A model generated the notes under the pieces. That model made no database searches, had not been told where the DNA came from, and was given only the letters and a program-made list of their open reading frames with translations. From Solidesulfovibrio alcoholivorans DSM 5433 (GTDB taxonomy: Bacteria; Desulfobacterota; Desulfovibrionia; Desulfovibrionales; Desulfovibrionaceae), in the NCBI RefSeq assembly GCF_000702665.1, contig NZ_JNJA01000001.1, forward strand, positions 186,001 through 250,000: a DNA stretch of 64,000 nt, written 5' to 3'. This document shows positions 1 to 6,288 of this stretch, piece after piece; the first letter of the stretch is position 1; the number at the start of each line of letters is the position of its first letter. A program made the translations under genes and the position numbers.

Positions 1-216
1 GTTCTGCGTCTGGCCCGAGGCGAAGGACTCGACCATGTCGCTCTTCTGGTTTTGCATGTCGTTGACGGTCTTGAGCGAATCCATGAGCTTGGTGCCGAAC
101 CCTTCGGTCGGGGCCGCGCCCGGCTTGGCCAGGGTGCGCGACACCTCGCCGTCGATGGCGGCGGTGTTCGCCATGGCGTTGCGGTAGGCGGAAAGGGCGA
201 TGGGGGAAATGGCCAT
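1..216 (-). CDS. fliE: Flagellar hook-basal body protein FliE (5' part only)
   Basis: The first 72 residues are visible; the 3' end lies beyond the window edge. FliE is the small junction protein between the MS ring and the proximal rod of the flagellar basal body. The N-terminus is alanine-rich, followed by a segment with GFGTKLMDSLKTVNDMQ that resembles the family's helical region. The ATG at 216-214 is preceded by CGGAGGTT, a good ribosome-binding site. It follows flgC by 12 bp as the third gene of a flgB-flgC-fliE operon, the standard order for these rod genes. The identification rests on context plus partial similarity, since the diagnostic C-terminus is missing. Confidence 0.85.
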   Translation of the reverse strand, partial: MAISPIALSAYRNAMANTAAIDGEVSRTLAKPGAAPTEGFGTKLMDSLKTVNDMQNQKSDMVESFASGQTQN

Positions 217-228
217 GGGAAACCTCCG

Positions 229-669
229 TTACTTGCCGATTTCCAGGGCTTTGTTGAACATGTTCTTGACGGTGCCGATGGACGAGCTCGACGCTTCGTA
301 GCTGCGCATGGCCGTGATCATATTGGCCATTTCCTCGACCACGTTGATGTCGGGGTAGGCCACGTAGCCGTCGGCGTTGGCGTCGGGGTGGCCGGGCTCG
401 TACTGCATGCGGAAGGGACGGTTGTCGTTGACGATGCCCGTCACCTTGACGCCCGCCAGCTCCCGGTCCTGGGCCGTCTGCATGGCCTTGGAAAACGGCG
501 CGTCCAGGGGGGTGGATTCGAGCATCACGGATTTGCGCACGTAGGGGCCGCCGCCGTTGACCGTGCGCGTGGTCCTGATGTTGGCCAGGTTCATGGAGAC
601 CGTGTTCATCAGGGTGCGCTGGGCGGACATGCCCGACGCCCCGATATCCATTGCGCTGAAGAGATCCAT
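229..669 (-). CDS. flgC: Flagellar basal-body rod protein FlgC
   Basis: 146 residues, the usual FlgC length. FlgC is a proximal rod protein exported by the flagellar type III system and assembled in the periplasm. The N-terminus (MDLFSAMDIGASGMSAQRTL and an MNLANIRTTRT segment) is the conserved rod/hook motif, and the C-terminal ANMITAMRSYEASSS segment is the matching helix that packs against it. A P-D-I-N-V-V-E-E-M segment typical of FlgC lies near residue 110. It starts 1 bp after flgB ends and is followed by fliE, so the three genes should be co-transcribed from the sigma-54-like site upstream of flgB. Confidence 0.96.
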   Translation of the reverse strand: MDLFSAMDIGASGMSAQRTLMNTVSMNLANIRTTRTVNGGGPYVRKSVMLESTPLDAPFSKAMQTAQDRELAGVKVTGIVNDNRPFRMQYEPGHPDANADGYVAYPDINVVEEMANMITAMRSYEASSSSIGTVKNMFNKALEIGK

Positions 670-670
670 G

Positions 671-1081
671 CTACTTGCCTCCGTCCGTGATGACCCGTTG
701 CAGGCCTTCGAAACTCTTCTTGGTGATGTCCGTCAGAGCGTTGTACATGAGGGTGTTCTTCGCCATGATCGACATTTCTTTATCCATATTCACGCTGTCC
801 AGGCCCGCGACCACCCTGGGCTTCCAACCCATCTCCAGGTTGCCCTGGAAACCGGCGGCGGAAAACGCCGACGGCAGGTGACTGCCCGAGGTGCGCGTCA
901 TCTTGCCGTGTTCGTCGAGGTCGAGGGCGGATTGCAGCTCCTTCTCGAACTCCAGCCGGCGCGCCTTGAACGAGGGGACGTCCTGGTTGGCCAGGTTGGT
1001 CATGACGACATTCTGACGGTCCAGGCGCAGGTCCATGACCTTGCCAAGAAGCGCTATGTTATCTGGATACATTGATTTCAT
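671..1081 (-). CDS. flgB: Flagellar basal-body rod protein FlgB
   Basis: 136 residues, normal for FlgB, a proximal rod subunit. The N-terminal half carries the rod motif (LRLDRQNVVMTNLANQDVPS) and the C-terminal half has VNMDKEMSIMAKNTLMYNAL, the helix conserved in FlgB. It is the first gene of the flgB-flgC-fliE operon. The ATG at 1081 is preceded by AGGAGG-like sequence (reverse of ccctcct at about 1090-1096), which supports this start. A sigma-54-like promoter lies about 66 bp upstream on the same strand. The region is therefore likely a class of flagellar genes under RpoN control, as in polar flagellates; that regulation is inferred. Confidence 0.97.
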   Translation of the reverse strand: MKSMYPDNIALLGKVMDLRLDRQNVVMTNLANQDVPSFKARRLEFEKELQSALDLDEHGKMTRTSGSHLPSAFSAAGFQGNLEMGWKPRVVAGLDSVNMDKEMSIMAKNTLMYNALTDITKKSFEGLQRVITDGGK

Positions 1082-1146
1082 GCCGTTTTTCCCTCCTGAT
1101 TCCAGGTGCCGGCCCCGGCGGACCGGCCGTTGTCGCCACTGTACTG

Positions 1147-1162
1147 GGCAAAAAGCGTTCCA
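1147..1162 (-). promoter_or_regulatory. Sigma-54-like promoter for flgBC-fliE
   Basis: On the minus strand this reads TGGAACGCTTTTTGCC. It has the GG (-24) and GC (-12) dinucleotides at the right spacing within TGGNACG-N4-TTGC. It lies about 66 bp upstream of the flgB start codon. It differs from consensus only at the A in TGGA and the last base. Confidence 0.65.
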
Positions 1163-1301
1163 GCGCGAAACCCTTCCCCGCGGCGACCAGGCATTTTTTG
1201 CCCAACACCCAGTTTCACTTTCTCATAAAACCATGCGGCAAAACCGGTCGTTCCGTGCCGAAACGCCGCGCAGACCCGCGATTGTCCCGGCCGTCAGCCG
1301 C

Positions 1302-1317
1302 TGGCACGGGGCTTGCT
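1302..1317 (+). promoter_or_regulatory. Sigma-54-like promoter for the TPR gene
   Basis: This reads TGGCACGGGGCTTGCT, an exact match to the RpoN consensus TGGCACG-N4-TTGCW. It lies about 143 bp upstream of the TPR gene start at 1461, leaving a long leader. The distance makes the assignment to that gene plausible but not certain. Confidence 0.7.
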
Positions 1318-1460
1318 TCGGTCTTCGTGCCCGGCAGGACGCGCCGCCGGCGCCGGCCCCACAGGCCGCCAAGACGCGAAAAAAAACGGCGCAGGGATTG
1401 CGCGCCAACCGGCGATGCCGCCGCCACGGCACAACGCGGCGTCGGGAACGGAGGGGAATC

Positions 1461-2033
1461 ATGAGTGGGCAGCTGGATTACGAAATCAACAAGGAACTCG
1501 GCGAGTGCTACCTTTTCATGGGCGACCTGGACAAGGCCGAGGAGTACTACACCAAGGCCATGAGCAATAACGGCATCCATTCGGATCCGTATCTGGGCCT
1601 GGCCACCATCGCCGTGCAGCGCGGACAGCTCGAGGACGCCATGCACCTGTACCGCAAAGCGTCGAGCATCGAAGCCGACGACCGGGCGCTCTCCGGCATG
1701 GCACTTATCGAAATGGAACGCGGCGAACGCGCCGAGGCCTTCACCCATTTCAAGGGCGCGCTCACCCGCAACCCGGAAAACCTCGTGGCCCTTTTCGGAC
1801 TCGTGCGCCTGGCCCACGCCGACGCCCGCATCAAGGAGGTCCTGCCCTACCTGCAGGACTACCTCACCATGGACCCCGCCAAGCACGAAGTGCGCTTCAC
1901 CCTGGCCGGCTGCCTGGTCAGCCTCGGCCGCCACGCCGAGGCCGGCACGCAGCTCGACGCCATCCTCGCCCAGGACCCCGGCAACGACGCCGCCCGCGAA
2001 CTGGCCGAGGAACTCAAGCGCATCGCCGCCTAG
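1461..2033 (+). CDS. TPR-repeat protein next to flagellar genes
   Basis: 190 residues made almost entirely of about five tetratricopeptide repeats, for example ELGECYLFMGDLDKAEEYY, then PYLGLATIAVQRGQLEDAM, and RFTLAGCLVSLGRHAEAG near the end. There is no signal peptide, so it is probably a cytoplasmic protein-protein scaffold. The ATG at 1461 follows GGAGGGGAATC, a strong ribosome-binding site, and the repeat pattern begins soon afterwards. It is divergent from flgB and has a consensus-perfect sigma-54 site upstream, suggesting expression with the flagellar regulon. TPR domains give no specific activity, so a flagellar role is inferred from position only. Confidence 0.88.
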   Translation: MSGQLDYEINKELGECYLFMGDLDKAEEYYTKAMSNNGIHSDPYLGLATIAVQRGQLEDAMHLYRKASSIEADDRALSGMALIEMERGERAEAFTHFKGALTRNPENLVALFGLVRLAHADARIKEVLPYLQDYLTMDPAKHEVRFTLAGCLVSLGRHAEAGTQLDAILAQDPGNDAARELAEELKRIAA

Positions 2034-2062
2034 CCGAACCGATTTTTCCCCCTCCGCGCCGT

Positions 2063-2090
2063 CCGGCCGCTTCCCGAAGGAAGCGGCCGG
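2063..2090. terminator. Perfect 12-bp hairpin after the TPR gene
   Basis: CCGGCCGCTTCC and GGAAGCGGCCGG flank a 4-nt loop. On the minus strand the loop is TTCG closed by C-G, a very stable tetraloop. No T-tract follows on the plus strand, so if it ends transcription it does so by a non-classical route; it may instead protect the mRNA 3' end. Confidence 0.45.
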
Positions 2091-2170
2091 CGGCCCCGGC
2101 AGCATCCCGCGCCCTTGCCATCGGCCGGCGCGTGTGGCACCTCGCCCGAAAAACAAGCGAGGTCCCACCC

Positions 2171-2764
2171 ATGGAATACCTGCCCGTCAAACGCGCGCTT
2201 CTAAGCGTCACCGACAAGTCCGGCCTGCCCGAACTGGCCCGGTTTCTCTCCGCTGCCGGCGTCGAACTCGTGTCCACGGGCGGCACCCGCAAGCAACTCC
2301 TCGACGCGGGCCTCCCCGTCACCTCCGTCAGCGACGTGACGGGCTTCCCCGAGATCATGGACGGCCGCGTCAAAACCCTGCACCCGGCCATCCACGGCGG
2401 CATTCTCGCGGACAAGGACAACCCCGGACACCTCGCCACCATCGCCAAGCACGGCATCGCCGCCTTCGACATGGTGGTCGTCAACCTCTACGCCTTCGGC
2501 AAGGCGCTCGAAAAAGGCCTGCCGCTGGCCGAAATGATCGAGCAGATCGACATCGGCGGCCCCACCCTGCTGCGGGCCTCGGCGAAAAATTTTGGCAGCA
2601 TCCTCGTCGTGCCCGACCCCGCCTTCTACCCCGAGGTCATGGACGCCTTGGCGCAAAACGCCATGAAGGCCCCCCTGCCCCTGCGCCAGAAAACCGCCGC
2701 CGCCACCTTCCGCGCCACGAGCACCTACGACGACGCCATCGCGACGTACTTGGCGAACGCGTAG
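2171..2764 (+). CDS. purH: IMP cyclohydrolase (PurH N-terminal domain only)
   Basis: 197 residues covering only the MGS-like IMP cyclohydrolase domain, which closes FAICAR to IMP in the last step of de novo purine synthesis. Conserved segments include ELVSTGGTRKQLLDAGLPV, GRVKTLHPAIHGGILAD and IDIGGPTLLRASAKN. Ordinary PurH is about 510-530 residues with a C-terminal AICAR transformylase domain; that domain is absent and no remnant follows, since the gene ends cleanly and the next gene is unrelated. A separate AICAR formyltransferase must therefore exist elsewhere, as described in other Desulfovibrio. The chosen ATG follows AGGTCCC; an upstream ATG-free extension in the same frame has no homology. 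A palindromic repeat lies 37 bp past the stop. Confidence 0.93.
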   Translation: MEYLPVKRALLSVTDKSGLPELARFLSAAGVELVSTGGTRKQLLDAGLPVTSVSDVTGFPEIMDGRVKTLHPAIHGGILADKDNPGHLATIAKHGIAAFDMVVVNLYAFGKALEKGLPLAEMIEQIDIGGPTLLRASAKNFGSILVVPDPAFYPEVMDALAQNAMKAPLPLRQKTAAATFRATSTYDDAIATYLANA

Positions 2765-2800
2765 GGGGGAGAAGGGGAAGAGAGAGGCAGGAGAGAAGAG

Positions 2801-2848
2801 GCCTCCGGCGGCCGGGGGGATAATCCCCCCCCGGCCCCCCTTGGCGGG
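2801..2848 (+). repeat. Dispersed palindromic repeat, copy 1 (variant with second hairpin only)
   Basis: Begins with the 13-bp core GCCTCCGGCGGCC and continues into GGGGGGATAATCCCCCC and a C-rich tail. It lacks the first hairpin of the other copies but matches the second hairpin of copy 6. It lies 37 bp after the purH stop in the same orientation, preceded by a purine-only GA-rich leader. Confidence 0.75.
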
Positions 2849-2863
2849 AATAGGGAGGAAGCC

Positions 2864-3843
2864 ATGGCAATCGCGATTGTGCTTGCGCAGCCGCTCAATG
2901 CGGCAAGCCGGCGTTTGGCCGAAGAATTGGCCGCGCCGCTGGGGGGATTTCTCCACCTCGACGACATCGCACCGGCCGACCGGGACGCGGCGCTGGCCCG
3001 GGCCCGGGTGGTCATGGCGTTCAAGCCCCTGCGGGAATTGGGCGACGCCCTGGGCCGCCTCGGCCCGGGACAACTGTTGCAGATCGTCTCGGCGGGCCTC
3101 GACGACCTGCCCTTCGACGATCTGCCGCCCGGGCTCGTCGTCGCCGGCAATTCCGGCGCGTTCGCCCGCCCCATGGCCGAGCACGCCCTGGCCATGATCC
3201 TGTGCCTGGCCAAGCGGCTGCGCGAGGAAGACGCGGCCATGCGCCGGGGCGAGTTCAACCAGATGGCCCCGAACCTGCTCCTTGCCGGCAAGAAGGCCGC
3301 GGTGCTCGGACTCGGCGGCGCGGGCAAGGCCGTGGCCAGGCTCCTGGCCGCGCTTGGCATGGAGGTCTTCGCGCTCAACACCTCGGGCAAGACCGACGAA
3401 CCCGTTGCCTTCGTCGGCACGCGCGACGCCCTGGACGCGATCCTGACTGACGCGCAGGTCGCGGTCCTCACCCTGCCCTACACCCGGCTCACCCACGAAC
3501 TGATCGGCGCGCGGGAACTGGCCCTGCTGCGCCCGGACGCCATCCTGGTCAACGTGGCCCGCGGCGAAATCCTTTCCCAGGGCGCCTCTACGCGCATCTG
3601 CGCGCGCACCCCGCATTCCGGGCCGGCCTGGAATCCTGGTGGGTGGAGCCCATGCGCCACGGCCGCTTCGAACTGGCCTTCCCCTTCCTCGACCTGCCGA
3701 ACCTCCTGGCCAGCCCCCACAATTCGTTCAACGTGCCCGAATGGCAACGCCTGTGCCTGGAAGGCGCTTTCGCCAACGCGGGCCGCTTCCTGCGCGGCGA
3801 GGCGCTCACGGGCGTCATGCGCCCGCAGCTGCACCGCATCTGA
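2864..3843 (+). pseudogene. D-isomer-specific 2-hydroxyacid dehydrogenase with a -1 frameshift
   Basis: The family (NAD-dependent D-2-hydroxyacid dehydrogenases) oxidises or reduces 2-hydroxy/2-oxo acids. From 2864 the frame encodes the N-terminal catalytic part and the Rossmann motif VLGLGGAGKAVARLL (near residue 146) through NVARGEILSQ. At about 3581-3590 the homologous sequence moves to another frame, which continues as LYAHLRAHPAF and then the C-terminal EPMRHGRFELAFPFLDL and SPHNSFNV with the catalytic-region histidine, ending at 3843. Adding one base (for example a third C in GCGCCTC) restores a single 326-residue protein of ordinary length. Both halves look well conserved, so this is either a very recent mutation or a sequencing error; the original frame runs on into noise to 3961. 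Confidence 0.8.
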
Positions 3844-3859
3844 GGCGCAAAGGCCCCCT

Positions 3860-4237
3860 TCACGCCACGGCGCAAAACATGCTTGCGCCCATGCGCTGCG
3901 TCGCTGTGGCGGCGGCTGCCTGGTAGCCGGCCAGGGCCTGGCGGCGGCGCAGGGGGCTTGACGCGGCATCGTCCGTGCGTTGCGCCGCGTTGCCGGAATC
4001 CTGCAACAGGGCCGTTGCCGCGGCGGCGTCCAGGGCGTCGGCGAAGGAACTTTGCGCCGAAGCCCCGGAGAGGTCGAATTCGTAGTCCGTGGCCGAGTAG
4101 CTGACGGAAAAGGGGCCGAAGGAGAGCGTGGCGTCGCGGGTGATGCGTTTGCCGCCGACCTGCGGCGCGCACGGGGCCAGACGCGAGGATTCGCGCTGGT
4201 AGGCCGAGGCGGCGGTGACGGCGGCAATGGGGGCCAT
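3860..4237 (-). CDS. Conserved-looking small protein of unknown function
   Basis: 125 residues, not recognised. The start ATG is preceded by CCCGGAGTGCGCCC, giving a usable ribosome-binding site. The N-terminus is MAPIAAVTAASAYQRES; the middle has a beta-like segment (ATLSFGPFSVSYSATDYEF) and the C-terminal half is an alanine-rich helix-prone region with one cysteine near the end. There is no signal peptide or membrane segment. It is convergent with the frameshifted dehydrogenase, ending 16 bp from it. The amphipathic low-complexity composition is reminiscent of exported or flagellum-associated helical proteins, but nothing here assigns a function. Confidence 0.6.
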   Translation of the reverse strand: MAPIAAVTAASAYQRESSRLAPCAPQVGGKRITRDATLSFGPFSVSYSATDYEFDLSGASAQSSFADALDAAAATALLQDSGNAAQRTDDAASSPLRRRQALAGYQAAAATATQRMGASMFCAVA

Positions 4238-4390
4238 GGGCGCACTCCGGGCGCAAACGCGCCGCAAAGGGAAGCGCGAGCATGCCTGCCCTCGCGGCCC
4301 CGCACGGCGGGGACCGGCTCCGTCCATGGAGGTAAGGACTTTTTATGTAACCAGCCCGCGTCACCATGGCAAGGGGCGCGGCGGCGGCGG

Positions 4391-5437
4391 TTACGCCGTG
4401 AAGCAGCCGGCGAGCCTGCCGTCGTTGTCCAGGATGGCACGCACCTCGCCCAGGCAGTCGCGAAGCGACAGCACCGTGAAGAAATCGTCCTTGACGCTCG
4501 GCGCGCGCTTGACGGCCGCGAGCCATTCCTCGCGGGAAAAGGGATCGGCGCGGACGGCGTCGAAAAAGCCCGTGGCCGTAAAAAGCCGGGCGAGCGCCTC
4601 GGTCTGCTGGCCGCCTTGCAACCGGCTCACGACGTAGCCCGCCACGCCGACTTGCAGGCCGTGGAGCCGGGGGCGGGCCGCAGCAGCGTCCAGGGCGTGG
4701 GAAATGAGGTGTTCCGAGCCGCTGGCCGGGCGCGAGGAGCCGCAGATCTCCATGGCGATGCCGTTTAACATCAGCGCCGTGCCGAGCAGTTCCATGCCCT
4801 TGGCGTCGAAGCTCGGGTTGTCCATGAACTGATGCACGGTGGCGTCGGAGAGCAGGGCGGCGAGGTCGTCCACGGCCTCGCCCCGGTGGTGGAAGGCCAG
4901 TTTCCAGTCGAAGACCGCGGTCAGCTTGGAGGCCAGGTCGCCCACGCCCGAAAGCCACAGGATGCGCGGGGCCGAAAGGCATATGTCCGTATCGATGACC
5001 ACGCCCTGAGGCAGGGCGGCGGCCAGGGAGCGCCGCGTCCCGGCCATGGTCAGGCTCGACTGCGGGCTGCAAAAGCCGTCGTTGGAAAGGGACGTCGGCG
5101 CGGCGAAATAGGGAAGCCGCGCCAGGAAGGCCAGGTACTTGGCCATGTCGAGCGCCTTGCCGCCGCCGATGCCGACCACGGCGGCGACCTTCTTCGGCAG
5201 GGCGGCGAACGCGGCGGCCGCGTCCTCGAAGCGGTTGTCCGCCGCCTCGCTCCAGGAAACGGCCTCGATGCCCTCGCCGGCCAGCCCGGCCCGCGCCGTC
5301 GCGAGCACGGCCGGCGGCAGGCCCTGGCTGACCAGAACCACGACGCGGCCGAGCCCGGCCCGGCGCAGGTAGATGCCCAGGCGCGCCATGGCCCCGGGTT
5401 TGATGCGCACGAGCCCGGGCACGGAAATCGTCTTCAT
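4391..5437 (-). CDS. NAD(P)-dependent glycerol-1-phosphate dehydrogenase-like iron/zinc alcohol dehydrogenase
   Basis: 348 residues of the GldA/glycerol-1-phosphate dehydrogenase (AraM, EgsA) superfamily, which interconverts dihydroxyacetone phosphate and sn-glycerol-1-phosphate. It shows the dinucleotide-binding VVGIGGGKALDMAKYLA (residues about 88-103), PTSLSNDGFCSP (114-125), and likely metal ligands D167 in SGVGDLASK, H243 in SGSEHLISHALD and H259 in RLHGLQVGV. The D-H-H spacing matches the glycerol-1-phosphate dehydrogenase branch better than glycerol dehydrogenase. Its ATG overlaps the TGA of the upstream HAD phosphatase gene (ATGA), so the two are translationally coupled. Glycerol-1-phosphate is the archaeal lipid backbone and is known in a few bacteria; the role here is open. 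Confidence 0.85.
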   Translation of the reverse strand: MKTISVPGLVRIKPGAMARLGIYLRRAGLGRVVVLVSQGLPPAVLATARAGLAGEGIEAVSWSEAADNRFEDAAAAFAALPKKVAAVVGIGGGKALDMAKYLAFLARLPYFAAPTSLSNDGFCSPQSSLTMAGTRRSLAAALPQGVVIDTDICLSAPRILWLSGVGDLASKLTAVFDWKLAFHHRGEAVDDLAALLSDATVHQFMDNPSFDAKGMELLGTALMLNGIAMEICGSSRPASGSEHLISHALDAAAARPRLHGLQVGVAGYVVSRLQGGQQTEALARLFTATGFFDAVRADPFSREEWLAAVKRAPSVKDDFFTVLSLRDCLGEVRAILDNDGRLAGCFTA

Positions 5438-6093
5438 GACGCGCCTCCCCGCCCGAGGAGCATGGCCGCGATGTCCGACCAGGCCGTGAACCCGCAATAC
5501 CCCTCGCCGCGCTCGCGTAGCGCCCCGGCGAGGTCGCCCCGCGCGAAACGCCGCCCTGCCGGCACAAGCAGCGCGGCCGGCAAGTCGGCGAACCCGTCGC
5601 CGGCAAAGGCCACCGTTCGCACCCGACTCATGGCGTCACGCACCACGGCCGCCTTGTCCACGCCCGTCCCGGGGCAGGTGAAGGGCGACGGCGGCGGCGC
5701 ATCCATGACCAGCGGCCCGCCCGGCAGGTATTCCCCGGGGTTGGCGTAGACGCGAAGGCGCACCCCCGCCCCGTCGAGCAGGCGGCGGATGTACCAGTCG
5801 CAGCCGGCCGAGGCCACGACCACCTCCCAGCCGGCGGCATGCAGCCGAGCAAGGGCCGCGGGCAGCCCGGGATCGAGTCCCATGTCCGCGACCACGGCCA
5901 GCGCCGCCGCTTCCGGGGCGCGGATGCGGGAAAAAATGGTGCGCAGAGCCTCGAAATGGGTCATCCGCCCGGCGAGGTACTCCTGCCACGGGGCCAGGGC
6001 GTCCGGCGGCAGCAGGCGCGCGGCCGCCAGGGAATAGAAGTCCTCGGCGGTCATGGTGCCGTCGAAATCGCTGACCAGTACGGCGTCGGGCAT
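5434..6093 (-). CDS. HAD-superfamily phosphatase (MtnX/SerB-like)
   Basis: 219 residues. The N-terminal motif I is VSDFDGTMT, with nucleophile D9 and acid/base D11. Motif II is VVASAGCDWYI, and motif IV is FAGDGFADLPAAL, matching HAD subfamily IB phosphatases such as MtnX and phosphoserine phosphatase. The substrate is not predictable from the motifs. It is the first gene of a two-gene operon and overlaps the glycerol-1-phosphate dehydrogenase gene by 4 bp, which suggests a small phosphorylated product of that enzyme (glycerol-1-phosphate or a relative) as a candidate substrate. The gene is divergent from the SulP transporter. The ATG at 6093 was chosen because the DxD motif begins at residue 9. 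Confidence 0.85.
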   Translation of the reverse strand: MPDAVLVSDFDGTMTAEDFYSLAAARLLPPDALAPWQEYLAGRMTHFEALRTIFSRIRAPEAAALAVVADMGLDPGLPAALARLHAAGWEVVVASAGCDWYIRRLLDGAGVRLRVYANPGEYLPGGPLVMDAPPPSPFTCPGTGVDKAAVVRDAMSRVRTVAFAGDGFADLPAALLVPAGRRFARGDLAGALRERGEGYCGFTAWSDIAAMLLGRGGAS

Positions 6094-6136
6094 GCATCCG
6101 TCTCCGTGCGTTGGATGTTGCGCAGGCTTGAGGCGC

Positions 6137-6158
6137 GGCAAAGCTCCTCGGCTTTGCC
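6137..6158. repeat. Hairpin in the phosphatase-SulP divergent region
   Basis: GGCAAAGC and GCTTTGCC flank a 6-nt loop (TCCTCG). No T-tract is present. It lies about 45 bp upstream of the HAD phosphatase start and could be an operator or leader structure; no factor can be named. Confidence 0.35.
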
Positions 6159-6288
6159 TGACATAAGCCGAAACCGCCCACGAGGCCAGCGACGATTGCG
6201 CCAAGGCGCGGCGACGCCCTTGCGCGGCTTGACCGGCCCGGACAGGGAGGTATTGTGGAGCATCGCCCCTGCCCTTTTGGAGGACGCC

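Larger units (their letters stand above)
1082..1460. other. Divergent intergenic region between flgB and a TPR gene
   Basis: This 379-bp stretch carries no convincing gene; the open frames that cross it are shadows without start signals. It holds two sigma-54-like promoter elements pointing in opposite directions, one toward flgB and one toward the TPR gene, and several poly-A/poly-T patches that could be bent DNA or activator sites. I could not identify an activator (FlrC/NtrC type) binding motif. Confidence 0.6.
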
